Positions 54,561 through 63,572 of a DNA stretch of 64,000 nt are shown one piece after another (position 1 is the first letter of the stretch; every line of letters begins with the position of its first letter). Source of the DNA: Anabaena azotica FACHB-119 (lineage in GTDB: Bacteria; Cyanobacteriota; Cyanobacteriia; Cyanobacteriales; Nostocaceae); the NCBI RefSeq assembly GCF_014697625.1, contig NZ_JACJSG010000025.1, forward strand, positions 1 to 64,000. Direction: 5' to 3'. The translations under genes were made by a program, and so were the position numbers. The notes beneath the pieces are model-generated. The model searched no databases. It was not told the origin of the DNA and saw only the letters and a list, made by a program, of their open reading frames with translations.

Positions 54561-54627
54561 TAGTAATTATGCCCAGAGACATCATTTGTGAATTTGGTAT
54601 AATTCATCAGAAAAATGGGTAGAAACC

Positions 54628-54644
54628 CCGTCCTTTGAGGACGG
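54628..54644 (+). repeat. Left-end hairpin of tnpB element
   Basis: CCGTCCT/AGGACGG with a 3-nt loop, about 30 bp before tnpB, flanked by AAACC and CTTTAC. It is the counterpart of the hairpin at 554-570. Confidence 0.7.
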
Positions 54645-54674
54645 CTTTACATGGAACATGGTAAAATGTGAAGT

Positions 54675-55862
54675 ATGGAAAAAGCCTACCGCTACAGATT
54701 TTACCCAACTGCCGAGCAACAACAGATATTGCGTCGGACAATTGGCTGTGTGCGGTTGGTGTTTAACCGAGCGTTGGCAGCAAGAACAGAGGCTTGGTAT
54801 GAAAGGCAACAACGAGTAGATTACGTTCAAACAAGCGCCATGTTGACGCAGTGGAAAAAGCTTGAAGAACTTCAATTTTTGAACGAGGTTAGTTGCGTAC
54901 CACTGCAACAAGGATTGAGACATCTGCAAACAGCGTTTACCAATTTCTTTGCGGGTAGGGCAAAATATCCTAACTTCAAAAACAAGCGTAGCGGTGGTAG
55001 TGCAGAGTTTACTAAGTCTGCTTTCCGATGGAAGGATGGACAAGTTTATTTGGCTAAGTGTTCTGAACCATTGCCTATTAAATGGTCTAGACAGCTTCCC
55101 AAGGGCTGCGAACCTAGCACTATCACAGTTAAACTTGAACCTTCTGGACGTTGGTTTGTCAGCTTGCGGATTAATGAGCCGACTGATGAAACTTTGCAAA
55201 GAGTTGATAGTGCTGTTGGTCTGGATGTTGGAGTGAGTAGTCTTGTTACTCTGAGTACGGGTGAAAAAATTGCTAACCCCAAAGCATTTGACAAGCACTA
55301 TCAAAAGTTGAGGAAAGCGCAAAAGTCTTTGAGTCGCAAGCAGAAAAACTCTCGCAACCGAGATAAAGCAAGACTCAAAGTTGCTCGGATTCAAGCTAAA
55401 ATTTCTGATGCCAGAATTGACCATTTGCACAAACTGACAACTCGACTGATTCGTGAAAACCAAACGATAGTAGTTGAGGAAATGTCCGTTAAGAATATGG
55501 TCAAAAATCCCCAACTTGCCCGTGCCATCAGCGACGCTGCGTGGGGTGAGTTGGTGAGACAACTGGAATATAAAGCTCTTTGGCACGGTCGAACCTTGGT
55601 GAAGATTGACCGATGGTTTCCTAGCTCTAAACGCTGTGGAAATTGTGGGCATATTCTTGATAAACTGCCGTTGAATGTCAGACAGTGGGATTGTCCCAAC
55701 TGCGGAACACACCACGACCGGGATATCAATGCGGCTAAAAACATTTTGGCGGTGGGACACACCGTTACAGTCTGTGGAGCGAACATAAGACCTGATAGGC
55801 ATGAGTCTAAAGGGCGGTTGCAAAAAACCCTTAAGGGAAGGAAACAGAAACCTAAATCGTGA
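54675..55862 (+). CDS. tnpB: TnpB, RNA-guided endonuclease of an IS200/IS605-type element
   Basis: 395 residues, complete. It carries the RuvC-like catalytic triad: D in GLDVGVSSLVTL, E in IVVEEMSVKNM and D in HDRDINAAKNIL. The zinc finger is CGNCGHILDKLPLNVRQWDCPNC. The N-terminus YRYRFYPTAEQQQILRRTIG is typical. TnpB cuts DNA guided by an RNA from the element's right end and is the ancestor of Cas12. No tnpA is nearby, so it cannot move by itself. All key residues are intact, so it may be active. Confidence 0.95.
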   Translation: MEKAYRYRFYPTAEQQQILRRTIGCVRLVFNRALAARTEAWYERQQRVDYVQTSAMLTQWKKLEELQFLNEVSCVPLQQGLRHLQTAFTNFFAGRAKYPNFKNKRSGGSAEFTKSAFRWKDGQVYLAKCSEPLPIKWSRQLPKGCEPSTITVKLEPSGRWFVSLRINEPTDETLQRVDSAVGLDVGVSSLVTLSTGEKIANPKAFDKHYQKLRKAQKSLSRKQKNSRNRDKARLKVARIQAKISDARIDHLHKLTTRLIRENQTIVVEEMSVKNMVKNPQLARAISDAAWGELVRQLEYKALWHGRTLVKIDRWFPSSKRCGNCGHILDKLPLNVRQWDCPNCGTHHDRDINAAKNILAVGHTVTVCGANIRPDRHESKGRLQKTLKGRKQKPKS

Positions 55863-55900
55863 GGTTTAGGAATCACCGCACTTTTAGGGCGGTGAGGATG
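55700..55900 (+). ncRNA. Predicted TnpB guide RNA (omega RNA) and right end
   Basis: In this family the guide RNA overlaps the 3' end of tnpB and runs to the right end. Here a right-end hairpin TCACCGC-ACTTTTAGG-GCGGTGA lies at 55873-55895, 11 bp after the stop codon. Boundaries are inferred. The guide would begin just past the element end, near 55896-55905. Confidence 0.5.
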
Positions 55901-56141
55901 TCAATATCTAGAATTTACGCAAATAAGCCCCAAAATATGGAATATGGCTTAAACTATACACAAAAATAATAGTATTTAGGAATTGGGGACTAGGGACTGG
56001 GAAGAGGTCAGTTGATGATTATACTGCAACAGTCCACAAATAAAGCATAAAAATGCTGATTTTTCAATCCCCAATCCCCAATTCCCAATCCCCAGTCTCC
56101 AGCCTCTAATTCCCAGTTCAAGCCGCCTAGGTGCGTGAGTT
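55901..56141. other. Intergenic DNA with GGGACTGGG/CCCCAATCCCC inverted repeat
   Basis: A GGGACTAGGGACTGGGAAG run (about 55980-56010) faces CCCCAATCCCCAATTCCC and CCCCAGTCTCCAGCC (56070-56104), making a large imperfect hairpin. No gene seen. Confidence 0.5.
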
Positions 56142-57707
56142 TTGGATCGGGAGTCAGCAAGAAAAAATTCGAGTGAGTCACAAGGAGTGGCAGTGTCAGA
56201 GTCAGGTGACAAACTAAGAGATTTCTCGCGGCGACAACCCACCAATCGCCGCCAGCGATCGCGTAAGGTGCAGAAACCAGAACCGAAAAAAGCGAAACTA
56301 CCAAATCAACAGCGTGGGGTTACGGGAGGGGCATTAGTAGCCCGTTCTCCTAATTTTGTGCCTGCGCCTGTTGTGGCTGGGCGCAAACCAAGGCAGGGCT
56401 TGGTGATGCCCAGTGCAGTCAAACCCATGCCCACAGTTAAAGGTCAAATTCCCCCTTACAACCCTAATAATGTAAAACTCAGAACAGTAAGAGTGACCAA
56501 CCAGCCGATGTCGCCCCAATTCGGTAGACGAGTATCACGCAAGACGCGGTTAAAACCAATGGCGAGAGCGATTTTGTATGGTATTAGGTTATTAATTATC
56601 GGTGTTGGTATTGGTGCGATCGTCGGTACAGTTTTGTCGGTGTTAGACCCTGCAAATCGCATGGCTCCCACTTCTACTACATCCAACCCTAATAATACAG
56701 CGCCAACTCCAGCAAAACCTACTCCTAATCAAGCAGCTGGTTTATTCTTAACTCAGGAAATCACATCTCTCAAGACTATTGTGCAAGAACTGGCTACTGC
56801 CAATCCCAACCTCACCCCCGGAGTCTTCTTGATAGATTTAGAGACTGGTGGTTATGTAGATGTGAATGCAGGTAGCAGTTCGCCAGCCGCTAGCACAATT
56901 AAAATCCCGATTCTGGTTGCTTTCTTTCAAGATGTGGATGCAGGCAAGATTCGCTTAGATGAAATGCTGACGATGCAGCAGGAAATGGTGGCTGGAGGTT
57001 CAGGAAATTTTCAATACAAAAAAGTTGGCACTCAGTATGCTGCTTTAGAAGTCGCCACGAAGATGATTACTATTAGCGACAACACAGCAACTAATATGCT
57101 GATTGCCCGACTCGGAGGTATGGAAGCACTCAATGAGCGTTTTCGTAGTTGGGGATTAACTAGTACAGCTATTCGCAATCAATTGCCGGATTTACAAGGG
57201 ACAAACACCACCAGTCCCAAAGAATTGGGGAATCTGATGGCGATGGTGAGTCAGGGGAATCTCGTGAGTATGCGATCGCGTGATCAAATTCTGGATATTA
57301 TGCGTCAGACAGAGCGCGATAATCTCCTCCCCTCCGGCTTAGGTGCAGGGGCTAGAGTATATCACAAAACTGGCGATATTGGTACTATGTTGGCAGATGC
57401 AGGTTTAATTGATACTCCCACCGGAAAGCGTTATGTAGTCGCTGTCATGGTACAACGCCCCAATAATGACCCCCGCGCCGAAAAACTCATCAGTTCAATT
57501 TCCCGTGCTGCTTACCAACAGTTTACTCAGAGTGAGCCGACACCGAGCAACACCACCAGTAATTTACCGCCAACAGGTTATCCATCGCCAACTGTAACTT
57601 CTCCTGTACCCAATACACCCATAAATCCAGCTATTGCGCCTCCTGTCTCCAACAACGGTGGTTATACACCTCCAGTGATGAATCCCCAATATTACCCACC
57701 AAGATAA
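56142..57707 (+). CDS. Class A beta-lactamase-like serine hydrolase (membrane-anchored)
   Basis: Up to 521 residues from a TTG; GTGs near 56190 are alternatives, so the start is uncertain. The N-terminal 130 residues are basic and Pro-rich, then one membrane helix (ILYGIRLLIIGVGIGAIVGTVLSVL), then a periplasmic domain. The penicillin-binding motifs are complete: STIK (SxxK) in PAASTIKIPIL, SDN in ISDNTATNML, and KTG in VYHKTGDIG. A Pro/Asn-rich tail follows. True lactamases carry an extra Glu-x-x-Leu-Asn motif, not clearly seen, so a peptidase or DD-carboxypeptidase role is likely. Confidence 0.85.
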   Translation: MDRESARKNSSESQGVAVSESGDKLRDFSRRQPTNRRQRSRKVQKPEPKKAKLPNQQRGVTGGALVARSPNFVPAPVVAGRKPRQGLVMPSAVKPMPTVKGQIPPYNPNNVKLRTVRVTNQPMSPQFGRRVSRKTRLKPMARAILYGIRLLIIGVGIGAIVGTVLSVLDPANRMAPTSTTSNPNNTAPTPAKPTPNQAAGLFLTQEITSLKTIVQELATANPNLTPGVFLIDLETGGYVDVNAGSSSPAASTIKIPILVAFFQDVDAGKIRLDEMLTMQQEMVAGGSGNFQYKKVGTQYAALEVATKMITISDNTATNMLIARLGGMEALNERFRSWGLTSTAIRNQLPDLQGTNTTSPKELGNLMAMVSQGNLVSMRSRDQILDIMRQTERDNLLPSGLGAGARVYHKTGDIGTMLADAGLIDTPTGKRYVVAVMVQRPNNDPRAEKLISSISRAAYQQFTQSEPTPSNTTSNLPPTGYPSPTVTSPVPNTPINPAIAPPVSNNGGYTPPVMNPQYYPPR

Positions 57708-57719
57708 TTTGGGAACTGG

Positions 57720-57848
57720 GGACGAATCAATTCAAAATTCGCGCATTCAAAATTCGCGCATTAAAGAATTGTTACTCTTGCCTCCTAACTATGGACTGTT
57801 GACTATGGACTATGGACTAATGACTAATGACTAATGACTAATAACTTT
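57720..57848. repeat. TTCAAAATTCGCGCATT repeat and GACTAAT array before psb28
   Basis: Two TTCAAAATTCGCGCATT units (57731-57765), then GACTATG/GACTAAT heptamers running into the psb28 start codon. Confidence 0.85.
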
Positions 57849-58217
57849 ATGACAGCTACTAGCCCCTCAATTCAGTTTTTCGCAGGAATTTATGAAGAAC
57901 TAAGTAATGTAAGTTTGCGGCGAGAGGTGAGGACAGGTAAACGCATCGTGATGATGAAGTTTGCCCAACTCAAAGCCATAGAAGGATTCAACAGTTTTAC
58001 TAAACAATCATTAAATTCTTTGCTGCTAACTGACGAAGAAGGTGAAATAAATGTTACACCTTCTTCCACCAGATTTATTTTTGGCGGAGACGAAGGGGAC
58101 GAATTGCAGGGAGTAGAGTGCAAATTTGAGGTGGAACGTGAGGATCATTGGGAGCGCTTTATGCGCTTTATGCACCGCTACGCCGAGGCTAATGGTATGG
58201 AATATGGTGAAAAATAA
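57849..58217 (+). CDS. psb28: Photosystem II assembly factor Psb28
   Basis: 122 residues from the ATG at 57849; the frame has another ATG five codons earlier inside repeat DNA. Family sequence is clear: PSIQFFAGIYEELSNVSLRR, LLLTDEEGEINVTPSSTRF, GGDEGDELQGVECKF and DHWERFMRFMHRYAEANGM. Psb28 associates transiently with photosystem II intermediates (CP47 side) during assembly or repair at the thylakoid. The 5' leader is a GACTAAT tandem repeat. Confidence 0.93.
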   Translation: MTATSPSIQFFAGIYEELSNVSLRREVRTGKRIVMMKFAQLKAIEGFNSFTKQSLNSLLLTDEEGEINVTPSSTRFIFGGDEGDELQGVECKFEVEREDHWERFMRFMHRYAEANGMEYGEK

Positions 58218-58219
58218 CA

Positions 58220-58475
58220 ATTCAAAATTCGCGCATTCAAAATTCGCGCATTAAAGAAATTTTGCCTACGGCACGCTACGCGAACAGTCAGGGATTTAAA
58301 CCCCGACTGAAACTGATAGTACGTATAGAAGTAGGGGTCTTAAATTCATATCTTGCACCTTCTCAATAAGCAGGTGGTGGGCAATGCCCACCCTACGACA
58401 TAATAAGCTTTTGGGACTGTTATTTTGTCAATAAGAGAGTGGTGCAAGATTTGAGTAAACCCTTTTATTTAGGAT
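58220..58475. repeat. Family D element interrupted by family C
   Basis: TTCAAAATTCGCGCATT units at 58221-58256, then GCCTACGGCACGCTACGCGAAC, GGGATTTAAACCCCGACTG, ACGTATAGAAGTAGGGGTCTTAAA, then the inserted family C element, then CCCTTTTATTTAGGATA. Removing the insert restores the 21.75 kb sequence. Confidence 0.9.
58345..58455. mobile_element. Family C mini-element inserted in family D, with TAAA duplication
   Basis: 111 bp. Ends TTCATATCTTGCACC and GGTGCAAGATTTGAG (12 of 15 bp inverted). Flanked by TAAA at 58341-58344 and 58456-58459. The uninterrupted host sequence CTTAAACCCTTTTATTT at 21824-21840 has a single TAAA. Too short to encode a transposase. Confidence 0.85.
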
Positions 58476-58486
58476 AAATCAAGGTT

Positions 58487-58540
58487 TGTAGTAAGGACTT
58501 TAGTCCTTTTCCCCGGACTAAAGTCCTTACTACGAACTCA
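58487..58540. repeat. GTAGTAAGGACTTTAGTCC hairpin repeat
   Basis: GTAGTAAGGACTTTAGTCC faces GGACTAAAGTCCTTACTAC across TTTTCCCC. It forms a long perfect hairpin and recurs at 31.35 kb. Confidence 0.85.
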
Positions 58541-59248
58541 ATTGTAATAACCTTACATTACTTAATATAGTTTGGTTTATTTTCGACCGCATACTTATAG
58601 CTAGGGTTTCTCGTACTGATACACCCTATATTCTGCATATTTTTATCATATAAATCTGTGCGTCCCTACAGTCGATTCATGTATTAGATACATTTTTAGA
58701 AATAGTATAAAACATCTTTACTAATACAAATATTGAGAAAATATTACAATATTTGCCGCAATATAAAGTCAAAATTAGTCCGATACAATCCTTAATAAAT
58801 AATTCATGCCTTTGTCATAACTCTGCCATGAAGCTGTCAATTAGACGTGTGATGCTATAGCTCATGATTGATTTACAGGTTCACTCGAATCTACCAAGAA
58901 GAGTTAATTAATGCACAAGCTCTAATATCATGTCCGCTTAATCACTTATCATATCTTCGGGGTTGGTAATTGGTAATTGCTAATGGTAGAAAACAATTAC
59001 CTATTAGCTATTACCCATTACCGACCAAAACAACCATATTATAAGTAATTAGCCGAACTTGATATAAGAGTTTGTTGTAGAAGTATTTTGCTGTGTTTTT
59101 AGACATCTATTGATATTGCCTATGCTTCCTGAAAAAGGGGAATCTCAAAGGTTGTGCTAGCAACAAACAGACTTTTAAGACATTCTCTAACTAACATGAC
59201 TCTTCAAATGAAACTGGTAATTGTTTAATCTCAAAAAGGAACAAACAT
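58541..59248. other. Intergenic region upstream of the peptidoglycan-binding protein gene
   Basis: AT-rich. A GGTAATTGGTAATTGCTAATGG run faces ATTACCTATTAGCTATTACC (58960-59022). No gene is recognised. The long leader suggests regulated expression of the downstream gene. Confidence 0.45.
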
Positions 59249-59650
59249 ATGAATTGGAAAGTAATTGCATTAGTACCTGCTCTAACTCTAGCTACTGCTT
59301 TACCTGGATACTCTTTAACAAAGGATAAAAACCATCATCCAACTACCGCTACCCATGCGGCGCAAGTTAGCCAACCGAGTCATACAATGAAAATAGCTAA
59401 CTCTCTGCACAAGACTAATATCAAGGATGAGTCTAGTACAGCAGGACGCGATCGCGCCATTACTATAGGTAGTAGAGGAGAAGCAGTAAGAAATGCTCAA
59501 AGTTTGTTAAAGCAGCGAGGATTCTATACTGCAAGTATCAATGGTGTTTTTGATCAAAAGACACGCGCCGCAGTAATGAAGTTTCAAAAGTCTAAAGGAT
59601 TAAGAGCAGACGGAGTTCTCGGTAGTAAAACTTTAGCCGCTCTTAGATAA
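59249..59650 (+). CDS. Secreted peptidoglycan-binding (PG_binding_1) protein
   Basis: 133 residues. Signal peptide at about 1-24 (VIALVPALTLATALPGYS). A low-complexity His/Thr/Ser linker, then one PG_binding_1 domain at about 76-133: GSRGEAVRNAQSLLKQRGFY, INGVFDQKTRAAVMKFQKSKGL and DGVLGSKTLAAL. It has no catalytic domain, so it probably binds cell-wall peptidoglycan as an anchor or modulator. AAAAGGAA lies about 8 nt before the ATG. Confidence 0.88.
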   Translation: MNWKVIALVPALTLATALPGYSLTKDKNHHPTTATHAAQVSQPSHTMKIANSLHKTNIKDESSTAGRDRAITIGSRGEAVRNAQSLLKQRGFYTASINGVFDQKTRAAVMKFQKSKGLRADGVLGSKTLAALR

Positions 59651-59661
59651 TACCAATGCAC

Positions 59662-59692
59662 AATTCGCAATACCAGTGGGGTATTGCGAATT
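59662..59692. terminator. Bidirectional terminator-like hairpin
   Basis: Perfect 13-bp stem AATTCGCAATACC/GGTATTGCGAATT with a 5-nt loop, in the 46-bp gap between convergent stop codons of the PG-binding gene and pstB. No T run, so bidirectional function is inferred. Confidence 0.55.
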
Positions 59693-59696
59693 AGTA

Positions 59697-60527
59697 TTAA
59701 CCGAAGCGTCCACTGATATATTCTTGTGCTTCTTTAGTGTGAGGAGAGTTGAACATTTGTGCAGTGGGGCTAAATTCTACTAGTTTACCGCGACGTTTAC
59801 CACCTGCATCTATTTCTGTATTGAAGAAGGCTGTCCAATCTGCCACTCTAGAGGCTTGCTGCATATTATGTGTTACTATAATTATGGTGTATTGCTCCTT
59901 GAGTTCTAGGCAGAGTTCTTCTACTTGACTTGTGGAAATAGGGTCAAGTGCAGAACAGGGTTCATCCATTAATAATACATCTGGTTTCATGGCGATCGCT
60001 CTGGCAATGCAGAGTCGTTGTTGTTGTCCACCAGATAATGCAGTACCTTTCTCCTTAAGTTTATCTTTGACTTCATCCCAAATAGCGGCGCGTCTGAGGG
60101 AATTTTCAACTAATTCATCAATATTCCCTTTATAACCGTTCGCACGGGGGCCAAAGGCAATATTTTCATAGATTGATTTGGGAAAAGGATTTGGTCTTTG
60201 AAACACCATTCCTACTTGACGGCGTAGTTTCACCGCGTTAACTTTGGAGTCGTAAATATTGCGATCGCGGTAATGTAACCTACCCTCTACCTTAGCACCT
60301 GGAATCAAATCATTCATCCGATTGAAGCAACGTAGCAGGGTACTTTTACCACATCCCGAAGGCCCAATAAAAGCAACGATTTGTTTCTCAGGGATTTGTA
60401 AATAGACATCTACAAGTGCTAACAATCCCCCATAATATACTTTCACTCCTTCCACATTAAATACACTATTACTTTGCTCTATTGTGGCGCTATCTGATTG
60501 ACTTCTACCGTTGCTGCTATAGGGCAT
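59697..60527 (-). CDS. pstB: Phosphate ABC transporter ATP-binding protein PstB
   Basis: 276 residues. Walker A GPSGCGKSTLLRCFNRMND, then Q-loop VFQRPNPFPKSIYENIAFG, signature LSGGQQQRLCIARAI, Walker B LLMDEPCSALDP and H-switch VTHNMQQA. The RMND after Walker A and the NPFPKS phrase are specific for PstB. It powers high-affinity phosphate uptake. Last gene of pstS-pstC-pstA-pstB, 50 bp after pstA. The N-terminal 20 residues are an extension beyond the usual start. Confidence 0.96.
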   Translation of the reverse strand: MPYSSNGRSQSDSATIEQSNSVFNVEGVKVYYGGLLALVDVYLQIPEKQIVAFIGPSGCGKSTLLRCFNRMNDLIPGAKVEGRLHYRDRNIYDSKVNAVKLRRQVGMVFQRPNPFPKSIYENIAFGPRANGYKGNIDELVENSLRRAAIWDEVKDKLKEKGTALSGGQQQRLCIARAIAMKPDVLLMDEPCSALDPISTSQVEELCLELKEQYTIIIVTHNMQQASRVADWTAFFNTEIDAGGKRRGKLVEFSPTAQMFNSPHTKEAQEYISGRFG

Positions 60528-60577
60528 TTTGCAATTCTCCTAGTATGTATAGATCCCTGGTTAATAAAAAAATCCAA

Positions 60578-61477
60578 TTAATGGATAATGAAGCGTTGTC
60601 TAATATAAATGGCTACACCATTTAAAACTAAAATTAAGAGTAACAACGCAATAATTGTTGCTGCTGCTGCGTTAGCAAAACCTGGTTCTGGACGAGTAAT
60701 GTAACTGTAGATTTGAATAGGTAAGGCCATGAATCTTTGGAATAAACCAGGATTAAATGTGAGAAAACCTACAGCACCAACCACAATTAAAGAAGCTGCA
60801 TCACCAATAGCGCGGGATATAGAAATAATGACTCCGGTGAGGATACCAGGGACAGCATAGGGTATGACATGGCTACTAATAGTTTTCCACTTGGTAGCGC
60901 CTAACCCGTAGGACGCAAATCTTAAGGAATTGGGAACAGCGCGAATTGCTTCCCTAGCCGTGACAATAATTACTGGTAAAGACAGTAAAGATAGAGTCAA
61001 CGCACCAGAAATTAAAGCAGGCCCAAACCCCAGCAAGTAATTAAAAACACCTAAACCCAGAAGTCCATAAACAATAGAAGGTACTCCTGCTAAGTTGCTG
61101 ATATTAATCTCAATAATGGTTGTCCACCAATTTCGAGCTGCATACTCTTCTAAATATAAAGCGGCTCCTACACCAATGGGAACTGTGACTAAAATTACCA
61201 CAATTCCTAAGATAATGCTGCTGATAATTGCCGGACGTATACCACCTTGCTCAGGAAAACGTGAAGGGGTTTGGGTTAAAAACCCAGGCGTTAAAAACCT
61301 AGCTAACCCATCTCGAAGAATGTCGTAAAGCAGCAATACTAGGACGAATAAACCGACTAATAAGCCTAATAAAAAAAGTATTTCAAATACCTTGCCTATA
61401 ACTTCTCTCTTTTCAATATTATCAGTAAATTCTGTTGGAGAATCGAGATCATCATCTCGTTGATAATTTGTAGCCAT
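60578..61477 (-). CDS. pstA: Phosphate ABC transporter permease PstA
   Basis: 299 residues, six membrane helices. After the first helix come FLTQTPSRFPEQGGIRPAIISSI and the EAA loop TAREAIRAVPNSLRFASYGLGATKWKTI, both typical of PstA. It lies 5 bp after pstC, tightly coupled. Forms the translocation pore with PstC. Confidence 0.95.
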   Translation of the reverse strand: MATNYQRDDDLDSPTEFTDNIEKREVIGKVFEILFLLGLLVGLFVLVLLLYDILRDGLARFLTPGFLTQTPSRFPEQGGIRPAIISSIILGIVVILVTVPIGVGAALYLEEYAARNWWTTIIEINISNLAGVPSIVYGLLGLGVFNYLLGFGPALISGALTLSLLSLPVIIVTAREAIRAVPNSLRFASYGLGATKWKTISSHVIPYAVPGILTGVIISISRAIGDAASLIVVGAVGFLTFNPGLFQRFMALPIQIYSYITRPEPGFANAAAATIIALLLLILVLNGVAIYIRQRFIIH

Positions 61478-61482
61478 AACTA

Positions 61483-62424
61483 TTAGTCGTACTTTTCTTT
61501 AAAACGATTAGCAACCCAGTAACTTATAATATTTAAAGCTAGGGTAATGACAAACAAAAGAGCGCCTACGGCATATAAAGTCTGATAATTAAGACTACCA
61601 CGGGGACTATCTCCACCCGAAATTTGTGCCATGTAGGCTGTCATTGTTTCTACAGATTCTGCGAAGTTTATAGTGATTTTCGGTTGTTGTCCAGCCGCAA
61701 TTACAACTGTCATCGTCTCACCCACGGCGCGAGAAACACCGAGAATAATTGAAGCGATAATTCCCGAAAGTGCTGCTGGAAGCACAACTCTAAAAATAGC
61801 TTCGAGCTTAGTAATACCTAACGCATAAGCACCTTCTCGCAAAGAACGGGGAACTGCTTGAATAGCATCTAAACTAATAGAACCAACGGTAGGGGTGATC
61901 ATTACTCCCATCATTAAGCCTGCACTTAAGGCGTTGAATAATTCTAGAGGAACCACATTTCGTAGTAATGGGGTGACAAATAATAGGGCGAAATAACCAT
62001 AGACTACAGTTGGTATCCCCGATAAAAGTTCTACTGCTGGACGTAAAATTGCTGCTACTTTGGGTTGAGCATATTCACTTAAATAAATTGCCGAAGATAA
62101 GCCTAACGGAATAGCAACAGCCATGGCGATCGCAGTTGTTAAAAACGTACCATTAATCAAAGGCCAAACGCCAAAGTGTCTATTAGCAAACAGTGGTGTC
62201 CACTTGGTATCAAGGAAGAATTCGGCAAAAGAAACTTGTTGAAAAAATGCAAATGCCTCCTGAAATATTATTAATATAATTCCAAAAGTAGTTAAAACAG
62301 AAACTAAAGCACAGGCAAATAAAATTCCGGCAATAATCTTTTCTAGAATATCTTCTGAGGCGTTTTTTTCTAGCTGATGTCTAGATGTTTGATATGAATC
62401 TTCCTGAATATTCCTACTGCTCAT
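61483..62424 (-). CDS. pstC: Phosphate ABC transporter permease PstC
   Basis: 313 residues from the ATG at 62422-62424; a TTG at 62439 would add five residues. Six membrane helices. Features: KWTPLFANRHFGVWPLINGT, the helix-rich LSGIPTVVYGYFALLFV, and the EAA loop LDAIQAVPRSLREGAYALGITK. The AQISGGDSPRGSLNYQTLYAVG loop before the last helix is typical. Followed by pstA after 5 bp. Confidence 0.95.
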   Translation of the reverse strand: MSSRNIQEDSYQTSRHQLEKNASEDILEKIIAGILFACALVSVLTTFGIILIIFQEAFAFFQQVSFAEFFLDTKWTPLFANRHFGVWPLINGTFLTTAIAMAVAIPLGLSSAIYLSEYAQPKVAAILRPAVELLSGIPTVVYGYFALLFVTPLLRNVVPLELFNALSAGLMMGVMITPTVGSISLDAIQAVPRSLREGAYALGITKLEAIFRVVLPAALSGIIASIILGVSRAVGETMTVVIAAGQQPKITINFAESVETMTAYMAQISGGDSPRGSLNYQTLYAVGALLFVITLALNIISYWVANRFKEKYD

Positions 62425-62450
62425 AATAATTTTTTTCAATCAAGCTTAAT

Positions 62451-63452
62451 TTAAATAAAGTTTGTGATTGGTTCCCCAGGTTTAGCTTTTTTAAACTTTG
62501 TCCCAGTTTCACCTTTAGCCAATTTTTGTTTCACTTTGAGGTAAGCTTCATCTGGAAGCGCAACATAACCAACGCTATCTACCCATTTCCAAGAATTATC
62601 TAAATAAAAATCTACGAACTCTTTGACTGCTGGTTTATTATCTAAAGATTTTTTACTGACATAAATGAATAAAGGACGAGACAAAGGTGTGTATATATTT
62701 TTAACGACATTATCTATAGGAACTGGTTTTTCACACTTTCCTGTCGCACCTTCTACAGCCACTAAATTGAGCTTGTCTTGGTTTTGAATGTAATAAGATA
62801 TGCCTACATAACCCAAAGCTGTAACATCCCCTGATACGCCTTGTACAAGTAGATTTTGATTGTGGCTGGGAGTATAATCTGTGCGGCCGTTCTTAGCTTT
62901 GCCAGTCACAGCTTGAGTCATATAATCAAATGTGCCTGTATCAGAAGCCGGAGCATACAACTTGAGTTTTTGATTAGGAAACTTAGGGTTAACTTGATTC
63001 CAATTCAAAATTTTACCATCTGATTTCGCACTCCAAATTTTATCTAATTCTTTAATAGTTAGACATTTAGCAAAGTTGTTCTGACGGTTAGCAATCACCG
63101 CTATCCCATCTAAACCTATGGGTAACTCTATAAATGCAATATTCTTATTCTGACACTTTTTGATTTCTTCATCTCTAATAGTACGAGATGCCCCAACAAT
63201 ATCAATATCGCCATTACAAAACTTACTAATACCGCCACCAGTTCCACTTGAAGCTACACTCACTTGAGCGTCAGGTTTAATTTTACCGTATTCTTCTGCA
63301 ACCGCTAGAGAAATGGGAAAACCAACAGCCGCACCATCAATACTTACTTGATTTCTTAATTCTTGTCCACTGTTACAAGCGGTGATACTGCTGGCAATCA
63401 GCATTAAACTGGTGATGTAACAGCTTGAGTGGAATAGGCTAGGAAAGTTCAT
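62451..63452 (-). CDS. pstS: Phosphate-binding protein PstS
   Basis: 333 residues. A lipoprotein signal ends in the lipobox SSITAC near residue 26. The periplasmic binding domain has GAAVGFPISLAVAEEY, VASSGTGGGISKFCNGDIDIVGASR and APASDTGTFDYMTQAVTG (phosphate loop). It presents phosphate to PstCA. First gene of the pst operon; pstC starts 26 bp later. The upstream 120 bp contain a TTTAAGTTAAAA stretch but no convincing Pho box. Confidence 0.94.
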   Translation of the reverse strand: MNFPSLFHSSCYITSLMLIASSITACNSGQELRNQVSIDGAAVGFPISLAVAEEYGKIKPDAQVSVASSGTGGGISKFCNGDIDIVGASRTIRDEEIKKCQNKNIAFIELPIGLDGIAVIANRQNNFAKCLTIKELDKIWSAKSDGKILNWNQVNPKFPNQKLKLYAPASDTGTFDYMTQAVTGKAKNGRTDYTPSHNQNLLVQGVSGDVTALGYVGISYYIQNQDKLNLVAVEGATGKCEKPVPIDNVVKNIYTPLSRPLFIYVSKKSLDNKPAVKEFVDFYLDNSWKWVDSVGYVALPDEAYLKVKQKLAKGETGTKFKKAKPGEPITNFI

Positions 63453-63572
63453 AATACCAATTCAAAATTCAAAATTACCAAAGCAAAACATAAGTTTATT
63501 CGCCGCATTTTTTTAACTTAAATTCTCAGGTTTTCTGTCGGCAATTGGGTACATTTCATGCAAATTAAAACT

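Noticed and set aside
54582..55823. 413-codon minus-strand ORF opposite tnpB
   Set aside because: It lies wholly opposite a clear TnpB gene, lacks a ribosome-binding site and shows no domain, so it is an antisense shadow.
63453..63572. Possible Pho box before pstS
   Set aside because: TTAA runs are present (TTTAAGTTAAAA), but no 11-bp periodic repeats as seen before phoD.
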